DNA of 7,523 bases from an uncultured Flavobacteriales bacterium (GTDB lineage: Bacteria; Bacteroidota; Bacteroidia; Flavobacteriales_D; Sanyastnellaceae). Each line of letters begins with the position of its first letter. The stretch's first letter is position 1. The notes beneath the pieces were generated by a model. The model made no database searches. It saw only the letters and a program-made list of their open reading frames with translations, and was not told where the DNA came from. Of this stretch, positions 1-6,178 are shown piece by piece. The translations under genes were made by a program, and so were the position numbers. The stretch is from NCBI GenBank assembly GCA_913057815.1, contig CAJXOV010000102.1:1-7523 (forward strand). The letters are read 5' to 3'.

Positions 1-33
1 AGAGACAGGTAATATGATACTTACTTTACTCAT

Positions 34-46
34 AAAAGAAAAAAAA
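34..46 (-). terminator. U-rich 3' end of rnpB
   Basis: Directly after the 3' strand of P1 the minus strand runs into eight T, one C and four T (46 to 34). This is the U tract expected where RNase P RNA transcription ends. No separate hairpin sits immediately before it, because the last stem is the long-range P1 helix, so this is a likely but not textbook intrinsic terminator. Confidence 0.45.
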
Positions 47-424
47 TGGGCAAACCTATAAGCCAAGTTCTGTTCCAGTAAACTGGTTCCATCATTTATC
101 TAATCGACCTACCCTCCCCGTGGTGTAAAAGCGAGTAGCTTTCTCTCAGTCAAGCCGAGACGGGGTTTACACGGTCTTTCTGCCCATAAGGTTTACCTAG
201 CTACTGGCATCACTACCAGTACTGGTGAGCTCTTACCTCACCTTTTCAGCTTTACCTGTGTCTAAGCTAAGCTCAGACCATCGGAAGTCTAAATTTCTGC
301 AGCACTTTCTGTCAATGAATAATTACTTACCCAAAGCCTCCGTATTAATGGAGTATGGCACTCTGCGCAGCCTGGACTTTCCTCATCCTGAAAAAAATCA
401 AAACGCGATGGAGCGGTTTGCCCG
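47..424 (-). ncRNA. rnpB: RNase P RNA, bacterial class A type
   Basis: This is the catalytic RNA of ribonuclease P, which removes 5' leaders from precursor tRNAs. Several conserved elements are visible on the minus strand. GAGGAAAGTCC (384-374) is the 5' part of the P4 core, and ACAGAACTTGGCTTATA (73-57) is its 3' partner. They pair with the usual bulged U, and the A-U and G-U pairs that replace the two G-C pairs of E. coli keep the helix. GGTAAGAGCTCACCAG (237-222) is another family hallmark. GGTAGG (113-108) in the P15 loop would bind the tRNA CCA end. The two ends close a perfect 9-bp P1 helix, GGGCAAACC (423-415) with GGTTTGCCC (56-48). The length of about 377 nt is normal. The ends are inferred from P1 and the promoter, so each may be off by a few bases. 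The gene is divergent from the mscS-family gene. Confidence 0.95.
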
Positions 425-427
425 CGG

Positions 428-435
428 CAAATTTA
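428..435 (-). promoter_or_regulatory. -7 promoter element of rnpB (TAAATTTG)
   Basis: The minus strand reads TAAATTTG, an exact match to the Bacteroidota sigma-A -7 consensus TAnnTTTG. It ends four bases before the first base of the P1 helix at 423, so the predicted transcription start coincides with the structural 5' end of the RNA. A clear -33 TTTG is not visible at the usual spacing; only a T-rich tract (466-460) lies upstream. The independent agreement of promoter position and RNA structure is the main support. Confidence 0.7.
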
Positions 436-470
436 CTCCCTATTATCCTCTAATTGTCGAAAAAAAGTGA

Positions 471-480
471 AAAACGTTTT
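471..480. repeat. 10-bp perfect palindrome AAAACGTTTT
   Basis: A perfect inverted repeat without a loop lies in the spacer between the divergent rnpB and mscS-family genes, about 35 bases upstream of the rnpB -7 box and about 33 bases upstream of the possible mscS one. It could be an operator, but it is short, AT-rich and seen only once in the window, so chance is a fair explanation. Confidence 0.35.
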
Positions 481-513
481 ATTCTTTAAGGAACTCTGTG
501 ACACGCTATTCAT

Positions 514-521
514 CATCTTTG
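514..521 (+). promoter_or_regulatory. Possible -7 element of the mscS-family gene (CATCTTTG)
   Basis: CATCTTTG differs from the Bacteroidota consensus TAnnTTTG at one fixed position (C for T). It lies 26 bases before the ATG at 548, leaving a short AT-rich leader. No convincing -33 element or Shine-Dalgarno sequence is visible. It is the best candidate in the spacer but weak. Confidence 0.3.
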
Positions 522-547
522 AAAACAGATTAATTTAATTTAAACCA

Positions 548-1363
548 ATGGATTTCAAACATTATTTCGATTTAGCCAAAGAAGCCCTTATCCTCCACGG
601 AACATCTCTTGTAATAGGTCTTATAGTCCTTTGGGTAGGAATGAAGATCCTCAATAAGTTTTTAGGTTGGGTAAATAAACTGATGCTAAAGAAAGAATTG
701 GATGCAGATCTCCGTCCTTTCATCCATTCGTTATTATCTGCTATCCTCAAAATGCTTCTAATACTCAGTGTAGCTGGGATAGTTGGAATTCCTATTACTT
801 CGTTTGTAGCCATTTTGGCTGCTGTAAGTTTTGCTATAGGTATGGCGTTGCAAGGAAGTTTGAGCAATTTTGCCGCGGGAATAATGATTCTCATTTTTAA
901 GCCATACAGTCAAGGTGATCTAATAGATGTGGATGGAAAAATAGGACATGTGAAAGAGATTCAAATCTTTAATACGATTATCATCGGATTAGATAACAAG
1001 ATGGTGATCATTCCTAACAGCATCGTTATGAGTGGTGTTATCACTAATATGACAGCTGAACAAAACTTGAGAGTAGAACTAAGCATTAACATGCCCTATT
1101 CCGAAGATTTTGATAATGTAGAACGAATTATTCTTGATGCTGTAAATAAGACTCCTAAAGTCCTTCAAGATCCTAAACCATTGGTAGGAATCCATAGTTA
1201 CGATAGTCACTACATCATATTAGCCATTTGGCCATATGCTTTAACTGAGGATTACTGGGATGTTTACTTCGCGGTGAATAGAAATGTAAAAAAGGCACTG
1301 AGTGAAAATGGCATTAAAGTGGCCTACACTGAAGGAATGGAGTTAGGTGAAATTGGGAAATAA
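548..1363 (+). CDS. MscS-family small-conductance mechanosensitive channel
   Basis: This is an inner-membrane channel of the MscS family, expected to open under membrane tension and release solutes during osmotic downshock. The 271 residues are close to E. coli MscS (286), so it is the minimal three-helix form. Two hydrophobic helices lie at about 17-38 and 60-88, and the pore helix at about 84-117. The pore helix holds the family signature ALQGSLSNFAAG (100-111), followed by KPYSQGDLIDV and the beta domain, with VIIPNS at 153-158. Aligned by eye to E. coli MscS (offset 10), the two gate leucines L105 and L109 become F95 and M99. The C-terminal FPYPQ-like end of the beta barrel is replaced by VAYTEG (258-263). 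The ATG at 548 puts the first helix at the usual place. It is a single-gene unit, convergent with apbE. The family assignment is firm; the gating properties and solute preference cannot be told. Confidence 0.93.
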   Translation: MDFKHYFDLAKEALILHGTSLVIGLIVLWVGMKILNKFLGWVNKLMLKKELDADLRPFIHSLLSAILKMLLILSVAGIVGIPITSFVAILAAVSFAIGMALQGSLSNFAAGIMILIFKPYSQGDLIDVDGKIGHVKEIQIFNTIIIGLDNKMVIIPNSIVMSGVITNMTAEQNLRVELSINMPYSEDFDNVERIILDAVNKTPKVLQDPKPLVGIHSYDSHYIILAIWPYALTEDYWDVYFAVNRNVKKALSENGIKVAYTEGMELGEIGK

Positions 1364-1371
1364 ACTGTTAG

Positions 1372-1427
1372 TGGTTGATGGTTGATGGTTGATGGTTGAT
1401 GGTTGATGGTTGATGGTTGATGGTTGA
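1372..1427. repeat. Tandem heptamer array, 8 perfect copies of TGGTTGA
   Basis: Eight uninterrupted identical copies of the 7-base unit TGGTTGA (TCAACCA on the other strand) begin eight bases after the mscS-family stop codon and end in a run of A. The array is noncoding: the unit contains TGA and seven is not a multiple of three, so every plus-strand frame is stopped within it. Perfect identity suggests recent expansion by slippage, and copy number is likely to vary between strains. I recall similar heptamer arrays between genes in Flavobacteriia, but the role is unknown. The rest of this spacer (1428-1539) shows nothing recognisable. Confidence 0.95.
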
Positions 1428-1539
1428 AAAAAATCATTTATGATCATGATTTACTTCAGAACTAAATGAATTTACGACCACCAATTTATGCTACCTCTTA
1501 TAAGTCGGAGTAAGAATTCGATTTATATATACTGGACCA

Positions 1540-1561
1540 AGAAAGGAATTTTCTCCTTTCT
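1540..1561. terminator. Possible hairpin terminator between convergent mscS-family gene and apbE
   Basis: AGAAAGGA (1540-1547) and TCCTTTCT (1554-1561) form a perfect 8-bp stem with a 6-base loop. The hairpin overlaps the apbE stop codon and lies in the convergent spacer, where a shared bidirectional terminator would be expected. Neither side has a real U tract (TATTCTTCTG on plus, TGGTCCAG on minus), so function as an intrinsic terminator is doubtful. Confidence 0.35.
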
Positions 1562-2600
1562 ATTCTTCTGTTAACAGTGGAAATCCTTCAGTATACGTTA
1601 CATGATATTCTCCTGCTATATCTTCTATAAGGTACACTTGAAGCTCTAAATAGCTATTATCACGAAGGAACTGATCTACTTCTTCAGTCCCCATCACCAT
1701 GAATGCAGTAGCGTAAGCGTCTGCTTCATAAGCTGAGGATGCTATTACTGTACAACTCAAAAGACTATGATGTACAGGATATCCAGTTCTTCCATCTATC
1801 ATATGAGAATACTTAACTCCATCTATTTCCTTGAAATTTCTATAACTACCGCTGGTAGCTATAGCACAATCTGTTAGTTGTACTATAGACTGTGCCTCTT
1901 CATCGTTTACACTTGGATTTTGAATTCCTATAGACCAATTTTTTTCTTCTGGATTAAACCCTCTTACTTTTATTTCGCCTCCCACATTTATCATGAAGTC
2001 ACTTACTCCTTTACTCTCTAACAATTCATACAATAGGTCAACCGTGTAGCCTTGTACTATTCCATTAAAATCTAGTTTTCTCTGAGCTTTAGATTTTCTT
2101 ATCTGAACGTTTTGCTCATATGATTCCTCATAAGGATTATCAATTAAAGAAAAGTCAAATTCGGTAAATCCTGTGAATTGTTTTACTGAGTCAATCTCTT
2201 CTTGAGTTGGCAACACCGTTTCATCCTTTCCAAATTTCCATAGTTCTAAAAGAGGTAATAAAGATGGATCAAAAGCTCCTTCGGTCTTTCTATAAATATC
2301 CTGGGATACTTCCATCATTATGGTGAAGTTCAAGAGTGAATCTCTGAATGCAAATACCGTATCTGTTCTATCGTGACTGTTTAGCTTGCTTATTACAGAT
2401 GTAGAATCCCAAAGATTGAACTCTCTATCTATTTGATCCAAGATACCTTTTACTTCACTCTGATAATCTACTGTGTCTTTATACACAACTTGATAAGTTG
2501 TTCCTTGTGTGTACCCCCTTAATTCCAGGAATTCCGATTTTTTGTTGGTACAACCTATCAGAATAACAATTAGTAATAGAGAAAAAAATAGATATTTCAT
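1560..2600 (-). CDS. apbE: FAD:protein FMN transferase, lipoprotein (ApbE)
   Basis: ApbE transfers FMN from FAD to a threonine in target proteins, outside the cytoplasmic membrane. With the Na+-NQR operon just upstream, NqrB and NqrC are the obvious targets. I start it at the ATG at 2600 (346 residues) because this places a lipoprotein signal peptide at the N-terminus: Lys2, a hydrophobic stretch 4-16 and the lipobox LIGC with Cys17. The longer reading starts with GTG at 2627 and adds nine residues that spoil the signal. Family motifs in order are GAFDPSLLPL (108-117), LDFNGIVQGYTVD (176-188), INVGGEIKVRG (204-214), ATSGSYRNF (248-256), SHMIDGRTGYP (265-275) and the metal-site region EADAYATAFMVMG (292-304). 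The Gln in IVQGY replaces the Lys seen in many proteobacterial ApbE proteins; I take this to be the usual Bacteroidota form. It has its own promoter and is separated from nqrF by a terminator. Confidence 0.95.
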   Translation of the reverse strand: MKYLFFSLLLIVILIGCTNKKSEFLELRGYTQGTTYQVVYKDTVDYQSEVKGILDQIDREFNLWDSTSVISKLNSHDRTDTVFAFRDSLLNFTIMMEVSQDIYRKTEGAFDPSLLPLLELWKFGKDETVLPTQEEIDSVKQFTGFTEFDFSLIDNPYEESYEQNVQIRKSKAQRKLDFNGIVQGYTVDLLYELLESKGVSDFMINVGGEIKVRGFNPEEKNWSIGIQNPSVNDEEAQSIVQLTDCAIATSGSYRNFKEIDGVKYSHMIDGRTGYPVHHSLLSCTVIASSAYEADAYATAFMVMGTEEVDQFLRDNSYLELQVYLIEDIAGEYHVTYTEGFPLLTEE

Positions 2601-2613
2601 TGGATAATATTTA

Positions 2614-2625
2614 GCGTTGCAACGC
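2614..2625. repeat. 12-bp perfect palindrome in the apbE leader
   Basis: GCGTTGCAACGC is a perfect 12-bp palindrome between the apbE -7 box and its ATG, 13 bases before the start codon and probably within the transcribed leader. It is clearly more GC-rich than its surroundings. It could be a binding site for a dimeric regulator or, since it has no loop, an imperfect RNA hairpin affecting translation. It is seen only once in this window and has no known regulator that I can name. Confidence 0.5.
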
Positions 2626-2640
2626 ACAGGTTTGAAGGTT

Positions 2641-2648
2641 CAAATATA
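2641..2648 (-). promoter_or_regulatory. -7 promoter element of apbE (TATATTTG)
   Basis: The minus strand reads TATATTTG, an exact match to the Bacteroidota -7 consensus TAnnTTTG, 40 bases before the apbE ATG. Transcription would start near 2635, giving a leader of about 35 bases that contains the 12-bp palindrome. The nearest TTG upstream (2677-2675) is 26 bases away, longer than the usual -33 spacing, so the -33 element is uncertain. The terminator just upstream makes a separate promoter necessary for good expression. Confidence 0.6.
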
Positions 2649-2704
2649 ACAACGAGTGAAATACAGATTTTAGTCAATCTTAAAACAAAACTTAATTTTT
2701 AGTC

Positions 2705-2736
2705 AAAAAAAAATGCCTCGATAAACGAGACATTTT
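2705..2736 (-). terminator. Rho-independent terminator of the nqr operon
   Basis: On the minus strand AAAATGTCTCG (2736-2726), a 5-base loop and CGAGGCATTTT (2720-2710) form an 11-bp stem with one G-U pair. The 3' arm leads into nine consecutive T (2713-2705). It begins 14 bases after the nqrF stop codon, so it should end the nqrA-F transcript before apbE. Confidence 0.9.
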
Positions 2737-2750
2737 ATTAATTTCTTTTC

Positions 2751-4052
2751 TTATCCTCCGAAATCATCGAAGGCTACATTTTCTGGTGGTACACCCCAAT
2801 CGTCTACCATCTGAAGAACTGCTTTGTTCATTAATGGTGGACCACAGAAATAAAATTCAATATCCTCAGGAGCTTCATGTTTTGTTAAGTACTCATCAAT
2901 TACTGCCTGGTGCACAAATCCTTTAAATCCATCTCCTTCTTTATCATTCACATCTTTCTTCACCTTCCAATTATCTTCCTCCATAGGCTCAGAAAGCACT
3001 ACGTGGAACTGGAAGTTAGGAAACTCTTTTTCTATATTTCTAAAGTGGTCCAAGTAGAATAATTCTCTTTTACTTCTTCCTCCATACCAATACGTTACTT
3101 TTCTATTGGTCTTTAATGTATGAAATAAGTGGAAAAGGTGAGATCTCATTGGAGCCATTCCTGCTCCACCACCGATATAAAGCATTTCTGCCTCTGTTTC
3201 CTTAATGAAGAATTCTCCATAAGGTCCTGAAATAGTTACTTTATCTCCTACTTTACATCCAAATACATAAGAAGAACAAATTCCTGGATTTACATTCATC
3301 CATCCATTTCTTTGTCTATCCCAAGGTGGCGTTGCAATACGAATATTCAGCATTACAATATTTCCTTCAGCAGGGTGATTAGCCATAGAATAAGCTCTGA
3401 AGATTGTTTCATCATTCTTCATAGTTAAATCCCAAAGACCATACTTGTCCCACTCTGGTTTGAAATCATCTGGATCTCTTCCTAACTCAGGATGAGATGT
3501 AATATCCATATCCTTGAAGTTAACAGTTATAGGTGGTACATCCACTTGAATATATCCTCCTGCTTCGAAATCTAATGTTTCTCCTTCTGGTAACTGAACT
3601 ACGAATTCCTTAATGAAAGATGCTACGTTATAATTTCTTATTACTGTACATTCCCATTTCTTAATTCCAAAAATTTCTTCTGGAATAGCGATCTTCATGT
3701 CGTTCTTCACTTTCACCTGACAACCTAATCTCCAGTTATCAGCAATCTCTTTTCTAGAGAAGTATGGTGCTTCAGTAGGAAGAATTTCTCCTCCACCTTC
3801 AAACACTTGACATTTACACATAGCACAAGTTCCACCTCCACCACATGCTGAAGGAAGAAATATTTTCTCTTCTCCTAGTGTAGTAAGAATGGTATTTCCT
3901 GCGTCTACTTCTACTACTTTTTCACCATTAATGGTAAGCGTCACAGCCCCACTAGGAGAAAGTTTTGCTTTAGCGAATAACAAAAGAGCTACTAGAAGCA
4001 TCACTATTAAAAGGAATACTACTACAGCTGCTATAATCGTTGTGGTCATCAT
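2751..4052 (-). CDS. nqrF: Na+-translocating NADH:quinone oxidoreductase subunit F
   Basis: NqrF is the electron entry subunit of Na+-NQR: it oxidises NADH on the cytoplasmic side and passes electrons through FAD to a 2Fe-2S centre. The 433 residues begin with one membrane anchor (about 5-27). A ferredoxin-like domain follows with the cluster ligands Cys70, Cys76, Cys79 (in CGGGGTCAMC) and Cys111 (in RLGCQV). The FAD domain holds RAYSMAN (219-225) and GPYGEFF (276-282). The NAD domain holds GGGAGMAPMRSH (294-305) and CGPPLMN (403-409), and the protein ends in the typical DDFGG. Compared with the Vibrio protein (about 407) it is slightly longer, with extra residues mainly in the FAD/NAD part. 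Two adjacent ATG codons (4052 and 4049) could each be the start. It is the last gene of the operon, 22 bases after nqrE. Confidence 0.98.
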   Translation of the reverse strand: MMTTTIIAAVVVFLLIVMLLVALLLFAKAKLSPSGAVTLTINGEKVVEVDAGNTILTTLGEEKIFLPSACGGGGTCAMCKCQVFEGGGEILPTEAPYFSRKEIADNWRLGCQVKVKNDMKIAIPEEIFGIKKWECTVIRNYNVASFIKEFVVQLPEGETLDFEAGGYIQVDVPPITVNFKDMDITSHPELGRDPDDFKPEWDKYGLWDLTMKNDETIFRAYSMANHPAEGNIVMLNIRIATPPWDRQRNGWMNVNPGICSSYVFGCKVGDKVTISGPYGEFFIKETEAEMLYIGGGAGMAPMRSHLFHLFHTLKTNRKVTYWYGGRSKRELFYLDHFRNIEKEFPNFQFHVVLSEPMEEDNWKVKKDVNDKEGDGFKGFVHQAVIDEYLTKHEAPEDIEFYFCGPPLMNKAVLQMVDDWGVPPENVAFDDFGG

Positions 4053-4074
4053 CTGCCTACTGTTTTAAATCTTT

Positions 4075-4707
4075 TTATAATTCGAATCCCATAAAACTCA
4101 TGAAAGCTATTCCCATAAGTCCTGTTAAAATGAACGTGATACCTAAACCTCTTAAAGCTGGAGGAACATTAGAATATCTAATTTTTTCTCTAATAGCTGC
4201 TATAGCCACAATAGCTAATAACCAACCAACACCAGAACCTAAACCAAACACTGAAGCTTCAGCTATGTTTGGATACTGACGGTCTTGCATAAATAATGCT
4301 CCTCCTAGGATAGAACAGTTTACTGCGATCAGCGGTAAAAAGATTCCAAGTGCCCCATAAAGAGCAGGAGCAAACTTTTCTACTATCATTTCTACCAATT
4401 GTACCATAGAGGCTATTACCGCTATGAACATGATGAAACTAAGGAAACTAAGATCCAACGTATTGGCTCCATTAATCCCCCATTCTGGATTAAGCCACTC
4501 TAGTGCTCCTTCCTTCAATAAATAGTTCTCCATTAAATAGTTAATAGGAACTGTAATACCCAATACGAATATCACCGCGAATCCTAATCCTACTGCAGTC
4601 TTTACCGTTTTAGAAACGGCTAGGTAAGAACACATTCCTAAGAAATAGGCGAAAATCATGTTCTCTGAGAACGCTGCTTTTACGAAAATGCTTAAATAAT
4701 CTAACAT
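4075..4707 (-). CDS. nqrE: Na+-translocating NADH:quinone oxidoreductase subunit E
   Basis: NqrE is a six-helix membrane subunit that pairs with NqrD as an inverted two-fold unit. From published Na+-NQR structures, two cysteines of each subunit bind an iron-sulfur centre in the middle of the membrane, which relays electrons from NqrF towards NqrC. Both cysteines are present: Cys26 in [11 protein letters not shown] and Cys131 in AVNCSILGG. Further family sequence includes [10 protein letters not shown] (118-127), [17 protein letters not shown] and the end [21 protein letters not shown]. The protein has 210 residues against 198 in Vibrio. Most of the difference is an insertion of about 11 residues at 70-84 ([13 protein letters not shown] region), between the second and third helices. 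The start at 4707 matches the family N-terminus. It lies 21 bases after nqrD. Confidence 0.98.
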   Translation of the reverse strand: MLDYLSIFVKAAFSENMIFAYFLGMCSYLAVSKTVKTAVGLGFAVIFVLGITVPINYLMENYLLKEGALEWLNPEWGINGANTLDLSFLSFIMFIAVIASMVQLVEMIVEKFAPALYGALGIFLPLIAVNCSILGGALFMQDRQYPNIAEASVFGLGSGVGWLLAIVAIAAIREKIRYSNVPPALRGLGITFILTGLMGIAFMSFMGFEL

Positions 4708-4728
4708 ATCTACTTAATTATGTGCTTC

Positions 4729-5427
4729 TTAATTTTCTTCTATTAATTTCTGGTTCTTGCTTCTTTGAATCCAGATAATGATACCCACTACTATAAGTGC
4801 CATAGGAGGAAGAATCATCATGTTATTATTGAAGTATCCCATTCTATAAATTGCACCTAATTCTTCTGGAGCACCTACAGATTCTCCAAACAATGAATAT
4901 CCCATTAGTTTTCCCGAACCAAATATCTCTCTTACGAAAGCTACCACTACTAATATCCATGCATATCCCATGGCATTACCAATAGCATCTAAGAATGAAG
5001 GCCAAACTTTATTACCTAAAGCGTATGCCTCTAAACGTCCCATGATTATGCAATTGGTAATAATCAACCCAACGAATACCGATAACTTCTCAGCTACATC
5101 TGGTAAGTAAGCCTTTAATACTTGATCTACTATAATTACAAGAGACGCTACGATTACTAGTTGAACGATAATTCTAATTCTCGAAGGAATTACATTTCTC
5201 AACATAGAAACGATTACGTTTCCTCCTATCATCACAAAAAGAACTGATGCTGACATTACCAATGCTTGTTCTACCTGAACAGTAATGGCTAGTGCAGAAC
5301 AAATCCCTAATACCTGCACCGTGATAGGATTGGCATCATTCAAAGGATCAGATAATAACTTCTTGTTTTTCTTTGAGAAAAGAGACTCCTTAGGCTCTTT
5401 TACTACTATATCTTTTACTTCACTCAT
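4729..5427 (-). CDS. nqrD: Na+-translocating NADH:quinone oxidoreductase subunit D
   Basis: NqrD is the six-helix membrane partner of NqrE. The two iron-sulfur cysteines are present as Cys43 (LGICSALAIT) and Cys126 (IITNCIIMGRLEAYA), each 14 positions later than in Vibrio (29 and 112). The 232 residues therefore carry an N-terminal extension of about 14 residues, rich in Lys and Glu and probably cytoplasmic. The core follows with DPLNDANPITVQVLG, MLRNVIPSRIRIIVQL and FLDAIGNAMGYAWIL. The helices lie at about 38-50, 54-76, 84-103, 115-134, 145-165 and 200-222. The ATG at 5427 is only 7 bases after the nqrC stop codon, preceded by an AGGAT that may be a weak ribosome binding site. Confidence 0.98.
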   Translation of the reverse strand: MSEVKDIVVKEPKESLFSKKNKKLLSDPLNDANPITVQVLGICSALAITVQVEQALVMSASVLFVMIGGNVIVSMLRNVIPSRIRIIVQLVIVASLVIIVDQVLKAYLPDVAEKLSVFVGLIITNCIIMGRLEAYALGNKVWPSFLDAIGNAMGYAWILVVVAFVREIFGSGKLMGYSLFGESVGAPEELGAIYRMGYFNNNMMILPPMALIVVGIIIWIQRSKNQKLIEEN

Positions 5428-5434
5428 TATCCTA

Positions 5435-6166
5435 TTAGTTTAATTGTGCTGTTGAAGATTCATACTTTCTGTAAACTAGCATAGTTCTATTCACCATTTC
5501 TTGAACTCCTTTAGAAGTAATAGTACCTCCAGTAATTCCGTCTACTTGGTGCTTTCCTAGAGAGCTTCCTGCTCCTTTAGTAACTTCGAACATCATTTTA
5601 GCATTAGCTGCTACATCTAATTCTTGCCCTGCCCAATTCCTCTGGAAAAAGTCAGTTTTAATCTCTGCTCCTAATCCTGGAGTTTCTGTTTTATGATCAA
5701 ACTTAGCTCCGAAGATCGTTTTCATATCTTTCTCCATAGCTACATAACCCCAAATAGGTCCCCAAAGTCCTTTACCTACCATTGGTACGATAAACACTTC
5801 TTTTCCGTCAGCAGTCTTAGCCGTGTAAAGAGGGAATTTCTTATCTGCTTCAGTAAGCTCTGTATTTCTATGCTGTTTTTTTATATCCACAGCGAATACT
5901 TCTTTCTGATCTGTAGAAGTAACTTTCCCATTGTTATCTAACAGGTAGTATCCACCTACATAATCAGTAAAAATGTCATTTACAGTGCTTCTTTCAGAAT
6001 CTACTCCAATAGCTCCTATAATATCCATTCTCTTCTTATCAGCCTCATGCGCTTTCTGAAGAGGTTTTAGACCGAAAGCTAGTGAAGCCAATATTGTTCC
6101 TACAACCACCACCATGATTACCACAAACGTGAGTGTAAAACCTGTACTATTTTTATCTATTGCCAT
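5435..6166 (-). CDS. nqrC: Na+-translocating NADH:quinone oxidoreductase subunit C
   Basis: NqrC carries a covalently bound FMN that takes electrons from the NqrD/E iron-sulfur centre and passes them to the FMN of NqrB. A single membrane anchor at about 10-32 is followed by a large domain outside the membrane, the FMN-binding domain family. Family motifs include GKGLWGPIWGYVAM (131-144) and HKTETPGLGAEI (158-169). The flavinylation site is DGITGGTIT (209-217), where Thr215 should be joined to FMN by ApbE. The usual form is S-G-A-T, and here it reads T-G-G-T, which still fits the looser D-x-x-[ST]-G-[AG]-T pattern. The 243 residues are slightly fewer than in Vibrio (257). The start at 6166 is 12 bases after nqrB. 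Confidence 0.97.
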   Translation of the reverse strand: MAIDKNSTGFTLTFVVIMVVVVGTILASLAFGLKPLQKAHEADKKRMDIIGAIGVDSERSTVNDIFTDYVGGYYLLDNNGKVTSTDQKEVFAVDIKKQHRNTELTEADKKFPLYTAKTADGKEVFIVPMVGKGLWGPIWGYVAMEKDMKTIFGAKFDHKTETPGLGAEIKTDFFQRNWAGQELDVAANAKMMFEVTKGAGSSLGKHQVDGITGGTITSKGVQEMVNRTMLVYRKYESSTAQLN

Positions 6167-6178
6167 TTTCTGTTCGAT

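Noticed and set aside
225..470. An 81-codon plus-strand open reading frame
   Set aside because: It runs antisense through rnpB, including the conserved P4 strand and P1, has no recognisable domain, and extends over the rnpB promoter. It is a chance frame over an RNA gene.
562..894. Minus-strand open frame inside the mscS-family gene
   Set aside because: It is a shadow of a well-supported gene, with no family resemblance.
1372..1427. The tandem array as a CRISPR
   Set aside because: The units are 7 bases with no spacers, and no cas genes are present.
2601..2627. Nine-residue upstream extension of ApbE from a GTG codon
   Set aside because: It would place Arg, Cys, Asn and Lys residues ahead of a complete lipoprotein signal, and it overlaps the palindrome. 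The ATG at 2600 gives a standard signal peptide.
4040..4279. Plus-strand open frame across the nqrE end and nqrF start
   Set aside because: It is antisense to clearly identified nqrE and nqrF sequence.
5693..5941. Plus-strand open frame inside nqrC
   Set aside because: It is antisense to nqrC and has no domain or plausible start signal.
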